Assembly (NCBI GenBank): GCA_013400975.1
Contig: WBMZ01014046.1
Location: 1-64,000, forward strand
Reading direction: 5' to 3'
DNA: 64,000 nt
Source of the DNA: Atrichornis clamosus
Lineage: Eukaryota; Chordata; Aves; Passeriformes; Menuridae
The position numbers and the translations under genes are program-made. Below are positions 60,227 through 64,000 of this stretch, one piece after another; position 1 is the stretch's first letter, and each line of letters starts with the position of its first letter. A model generated the notes under the pieces. It ran no database searches. It saw only the letters and a list, made by a program, of their open reading frames with translations, and was not told where the DNA came from.

Positions 60227-63200
60227 ATGCCGCCGCCCAAGGACGTGGTGAAGATCGCCATCCAGATGGTGGGAGCCATCCCGCAGCTCATCGAGCTCCA
60301 GCAGGTACTGCCCGGCATCCCTTAACCCCTCCCCGGGCCCCCCACCCCAGCTCACGGCCGGCCTCTCCCTCCCAGACCAAGCCGCTGGCCTCAGTGCTCA
60401 AGGACGTCTGTGATGCGTGAGTACCGCACTCGCTGCCTGCCACCGCGCCGTGACAGGTCGTGACAGCCCGTGACCGGGCTGCGGTGGCCCGGCGGCCGCC
60501 GGCACCCGCCGTACGGGGCTGTGACCGTCCGCCCGTGGCCGCAGGTGGAGCCTGCCCAACGCCGAGCGCTACGCCCTGCAGTACGCGGACGGGCAGCAGA
60601 CCTACATCACCGAGTCGGTGAGACACCCTCCAGCCCCTGCCGGGCCCGCCGCTCCAGCGCCCGCCAGCTCACCGGCTCCTTTCTCCTTACAGAACCGCAG
60701 GGACATTAAGAATGGGAGCATTTTACGGCTGACCACCTCTCCGGTACATCCCTCTGCCCCCCTGTCTCCTCCTCTGCTGCGTGCTCAGGTGGGACGTGCC
60801 CCTGCAGTGGGGTGCTCCGAGCCCTCTGCTGCTGCCTTCTTCGGTGACTTGAGCTCATGATGGCTCCTCTCAGTGCCTCAGATCCAGCAGAAATAACTCA
60901 GGCAGGAGATGTGTCTCAGCCTTCATTTTCCCTCTGCAGAGCTTGGGGGAGTTTGAAGAGAAATTAAATCATCTTGAAATCCTTGCACGCGTGGGCCAAC
61001 TCATCAAGCGTTCTTGGTGTCATGCCAGCTTGACCTCTGTCCTCAGCTCCACCTGTTCTCTGCTCTGGTGGCTCTGTCTCTTGGTCCAGCTCCTCACTGG
61101 GGCTGCTCTAGCCTGAGACTCCTTCCAAAACTTTCACTTCAGCTCTTCCAACCACCTTCAAGCTTCTCAATGTCTTTCAATGAGCCCCTTTGGCTTGATT
61201 TTTCCTTCCTGGTAGGACCAAGAAGCAGAGCGGTTGTACACTGGGATCCAGAGCAAGAATGTGGATGTGAAGACTGACTCATTGAAGAAGCTTGCGAGCC
61301 TCTCCCAGGATGTTACCTTTGCTCAAGAGTTCATCAGTAGGAATGGCCTGAAGCAAATATACTCTATTGTGGAAGAAGGAAATGAGTGAGTATCTGGACA
61401 GGACTTTTCTTACAGTCCTTGACTTTTCTTCTCCCATGGTAATGCTGCTTGAGCTCCAAGCTGGGCGTTGGAGCGGACTCTGTTCCTGACTTGTTGATGC
61501 CTGTACTGTGGCTGTGTTCCTGCATGCTGGCAGCTGTGGGAAGGTCCCCACGGATATGCAGTCCTGACTCCTTATGAATGTGCCCAGGCTTGAACCTTCC
61601 ATCCCTTCGCTGGCCAGGTCATCCATAGCCTCATGGGTTTTGCTACCGGGAAAGCTCCTGTGATCATCTTGGCCTCTACTGCCACCCTGAGTGATCCCTC
61701 TGTCCTGATGTTTTAGCTGTGAGAGATCTGCAGGCAGCTCGAGAAAACCCAGGTTGCCAAATACCAGTGCCTGTGTGACTCTTTCAGGATATGATGGTGC
61801 AGCTCCTCTGAGCTCCTATCACACAGATAACGTGGAACCATGCAACGCAGCACGTTTCTTGGAAGCACGGGGAAGGATATGGGGTGGTTCAGCTTTCCCA
61901 AGGGCTTGTCTGCAGTGATCTTTGTACCGTGGTGATGCAGCTTTCCAACTATTGAACTTCCTCTGCCTTGACTTCCTGGGCAAGTCAAGCTCCTAGGATG
62001 ACTAAATGAGAGTCTGATTTCTTATCCTACAGTCTCTTTCCTTTCTCCTGCTCACTGTTCTCTTCTCTAGCTGTTCCTAATGTACCCACAAATATGCAAC
62101 ACCACCATGGGATGGGAGTGGGGTGTCTGGAGCCATTCTCAGTGTGTTTGTTCATCTGTCTCTCCAGCACAGGGGAGATGCTGGCTCACACCCTGAAAGC
62201 CTTCACAGAGCTGATGGAGCATGATTTTGTTTCCTGGGAAAATCTTAGTACAGTCTTCATCAAGAAGGTAAGCATCTTCCGCAGTCTCCACAGCCTGTGC
62301 CCTTGGGATTCCTTGTTGCCCTCGTCCCCCAGGCTCAGCCTGCCATGGGTTTGTGTCTCGCAGATAGTGAGTTATGTCAATATGAATGCAGTGGATGCAT
62401 CTATCCAGCAGCTCTCCTTGTCTATCTTGGAGAATATGGTGCCTACCAGTCACCTCCTCTTTGAGCTGGTTAGAAAAGAAGTGACGTTGGATCGTCTTCT
62501 CACCCACCTGCAGGCGTAAGTGGAGAGGCCAGAGCACCATTCACCCCCATCCTCAGAGCTGATGACTCTCATATCCTCCTCCTCCTCTTGCTCCCACAGG
62601 ACAAATGCCCAGCTGCAGCTGAAGGCGATGGCTCTGCTCATTGCGCTGCTGCTGACCGCGACCGATGCCGAGCGGCGGGTGAGTGGCCCCAGGCAGAACG
62701 GGGCCGTGGCAGCGTGGTGGCATTGCAGAGTCAAGCACCACAGTGCCCCTGTCACCAGGGTGCTCTGCTGAGAGCCCTCAGCTGTCAGGAGCTTTGTCTC
62801 AAATGATAGAAGTATCACAGTGGTGGCACAGTGATTGTGATGGCCCAGTCCCAGGGCTTGGCATATCTGAGCTCTCGGGGTGGGCCCCCCTGTGATAGGA
62901 CCTTGGACAGCTGGGTCCTCTGCTGTGGAGTTTGTGTTCTTTTGGATGGCAGGGCTGCAAGAGGTGCCCAGAGATGTTTGGGAGTGTCTTCACTCTGTCT
63001 CTTCTTGACGGACACAACCTGTCCTGGCAGTCTGGTGGGGCAGAATCTGTTTGGGCCCTGTTGGGGTGGGCTAGTCCTGATGCCAGGGCAGTGGAAGCTG
63101 GGGCAGGTCTCCTGCTGGTGTCACTCCTGACGCTGCCAGGTCCTTTCTGTCCCAACCCTGCCTCTGGCCCAAAGCCACGCAAAGCAGGGAAGTGGGTCAG

Positions 63201-64000
63201 TAATGGGAACACCAGATTTTTTTGAGGGGGGAAATGGTAGTGTGCTGAGCTGGAGAATGTCTCACAGCGTTCTCCCTTCCTAGGACATGATGGACTACCT
63301 GAGGGAGAGGAACATCAGGCAGTTTATCCACAAGGTGAGGAGCTAGGGTGCTGCAAGGGTGTGCTCTCTGCATCATTCTCTGTCCTTCCTCCCCAGGCCC
63401 TGTCCCCTGAGCCCCAGCCTTTGGTGACCATGCCTGGCTGGGTTGCCTGTGTGCCCCATACCCCTTTCTTGATATATCCTGGGGCTGCTGCTCTGCTGGC
63501 ACCCACGTGCCCAGGGTTGCACCCCCATCTGTCTTCAGTTCAGTGAAAGCAGGTCTTGCCTAACCCTGAGGGGAGCTTCCCACTTCCCAACACCCCTTTG
63601 AGCTGCAGAACCTGCTGGGATTTGGTTGTTGGGTCCTGGGCTTGGAGGAGCTGGAAGCAGCAGCCTGAGGGAACCTTCTGTCTCGTGGTCTTCTGTAGAA
63701 CATCATCCACAGTTCCGAGCCACTGGGGGATGAGATGGCCCATTACCTTTATGTGCTGCAGTCTGTCAGCCTCAACCTGTGTGAGCATCGCATGAAAACC
63801 TCCATGGATCCCTATTCACAGGTCTGGGAGCGCTTCCTTGCAAGCCTGGACCTGGTCCCTTCCTGTGGAAGTAGTTTACACTTGGGTGAACCCAACGCAT
63901 TTGGGTTTGTCCTGGGAGAACTTGCTTGTGTGGGGCTCACTGGCATCCTCTCCTCTCTGCTCTCCCCCCAGGAACAGCGGGATCTCCTCCAGTCCCTGCG
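60227..64000 (+). CDS. ELMO3: engulfment and cell motility protein 3, N-terminal part (eleven exons, cut by window end)
   Basis: Exons: 60227-60304, 60376-60416, 60545-60617, 60693-60743, 61216-61385, 62168-62267, 62364-62515, 62600-62678, 63284-63334, 63699-63821, and 63972 to the right edge. All introns are GT-AG and phases agree; 315 residues are visible of about 720. ELMO proteins pair with DOCK1-type exchange factors to activate Rac during engulfment and migration, recruited by RhoG. The visible part starts [18 protein letters not shown] and covers the ubiquitin-like RhoG-binding region (about 1-80) and the first armadillo-like repeats, including [25 protein letters not shown] and [18 protein letters not shown]. 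The ELMO core, PH and C-terminal proline-rich parts lie outside. ELMO1 and ELMO2 were considered; position next to E2F4 and sequences such as LDRLLTHLQ and [18 protein letters not shown] support ELMO3. Confidence 0.94.
61386..62167 (+). other. ELMO3: ELMO3 intron 5
   Basis: A 782-base GT-AG intron, the longest of ELMO3 in this window. No repeat or exon recognised. The other longer ones, 60,744-61,215, 62,679-63,283 and 63,335-63,698, are also featureless. Confidence 0.85.

Noticed and set aside
1..64000. CRISPR arrays, endogenous retroviral genes or intact transposase/reverse-transcriptase genes
   Set aside because: No regularly spaced repeats, LTR pairs or long pol-type frames were found; mobile DNA is limited to truncated CR1 ends and a possible SINE relic.

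Overview
The window is vertebrate nuclear DNA, almost certainly from a bird. The genes are intron-containing vertebrate orthologues with short introns in the GC-rich half. The only abundant repeat is the CR1 LINE, as ten or more 3'-end fragments in both orientations. No Alu, L1 or mammalian SINE families were seen. The gene set belongs to the human 16q22.1 neighbourhood; I recall the chicken equivalent being on chromosome 11, which I could not check here. Species cannot be told from the sequence.

Layout. (1) 1-28,970: PSKH1 on the + strand, with a CpG-rich start, a 5'UTR/first coding exon near 2.9 kb, a 22-kb CR1-littered intron and the last coding exon at 26.1-26.4 kb; the coding parts join to a complete 418-residue kinase. 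(2) About 29-34.2 kb: intergenic or long-3'UTR sequence without recognised genes. (3) 34,224-36,332: CTRL, a pancreatic chymotrypsinogen, on the - strand, seven exons, 264 residues, with TATA box and poly(A) signal. (4) 38,086-45,822: EXOC3L1, a Sec6/exocyst-like protein, on the - strand, 13 exons, 753 residues. (5) 45,823-46,950: a shared promoter region holding a CR1 fragment and a small minisatellite. (6) 46,951-57,777: E2F4 on the + strand, ten exons, 394 residues, with one U12-type AT-AC intron and a long 3'UTR ending near 59.9 kb. (7) 60,227-64,000: the 5' half of ELMO3 on the + strand, eleven exons, cut off by the window edge.

I worked out exon borders by hand. They close in frame in every gene, and protein lengths match what I remember of the human orthologues (424, 264, 746 and 413 residues for the four complete ones). 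The genes do not form one pathway: a Golgi/nuclear-speckle-associated kinase, a secreted digestive zymogen, a vesicle-tethering homologue, a cell-cycle repressor and a Rac-activating engulfment adaptor.

I found no previously undescribed system such as a new mobile island or array. The best points are the AT-AC intron of E2F4, the paired loss of one conserved disulfide in CTRL, a perfect 14-bp hairpin in the E2F4 3'UTR, the CTRL/EXOC3L1 junction (different from human order), and an unexplained 3'UTR-like segment at 31.6-32.3 kb.
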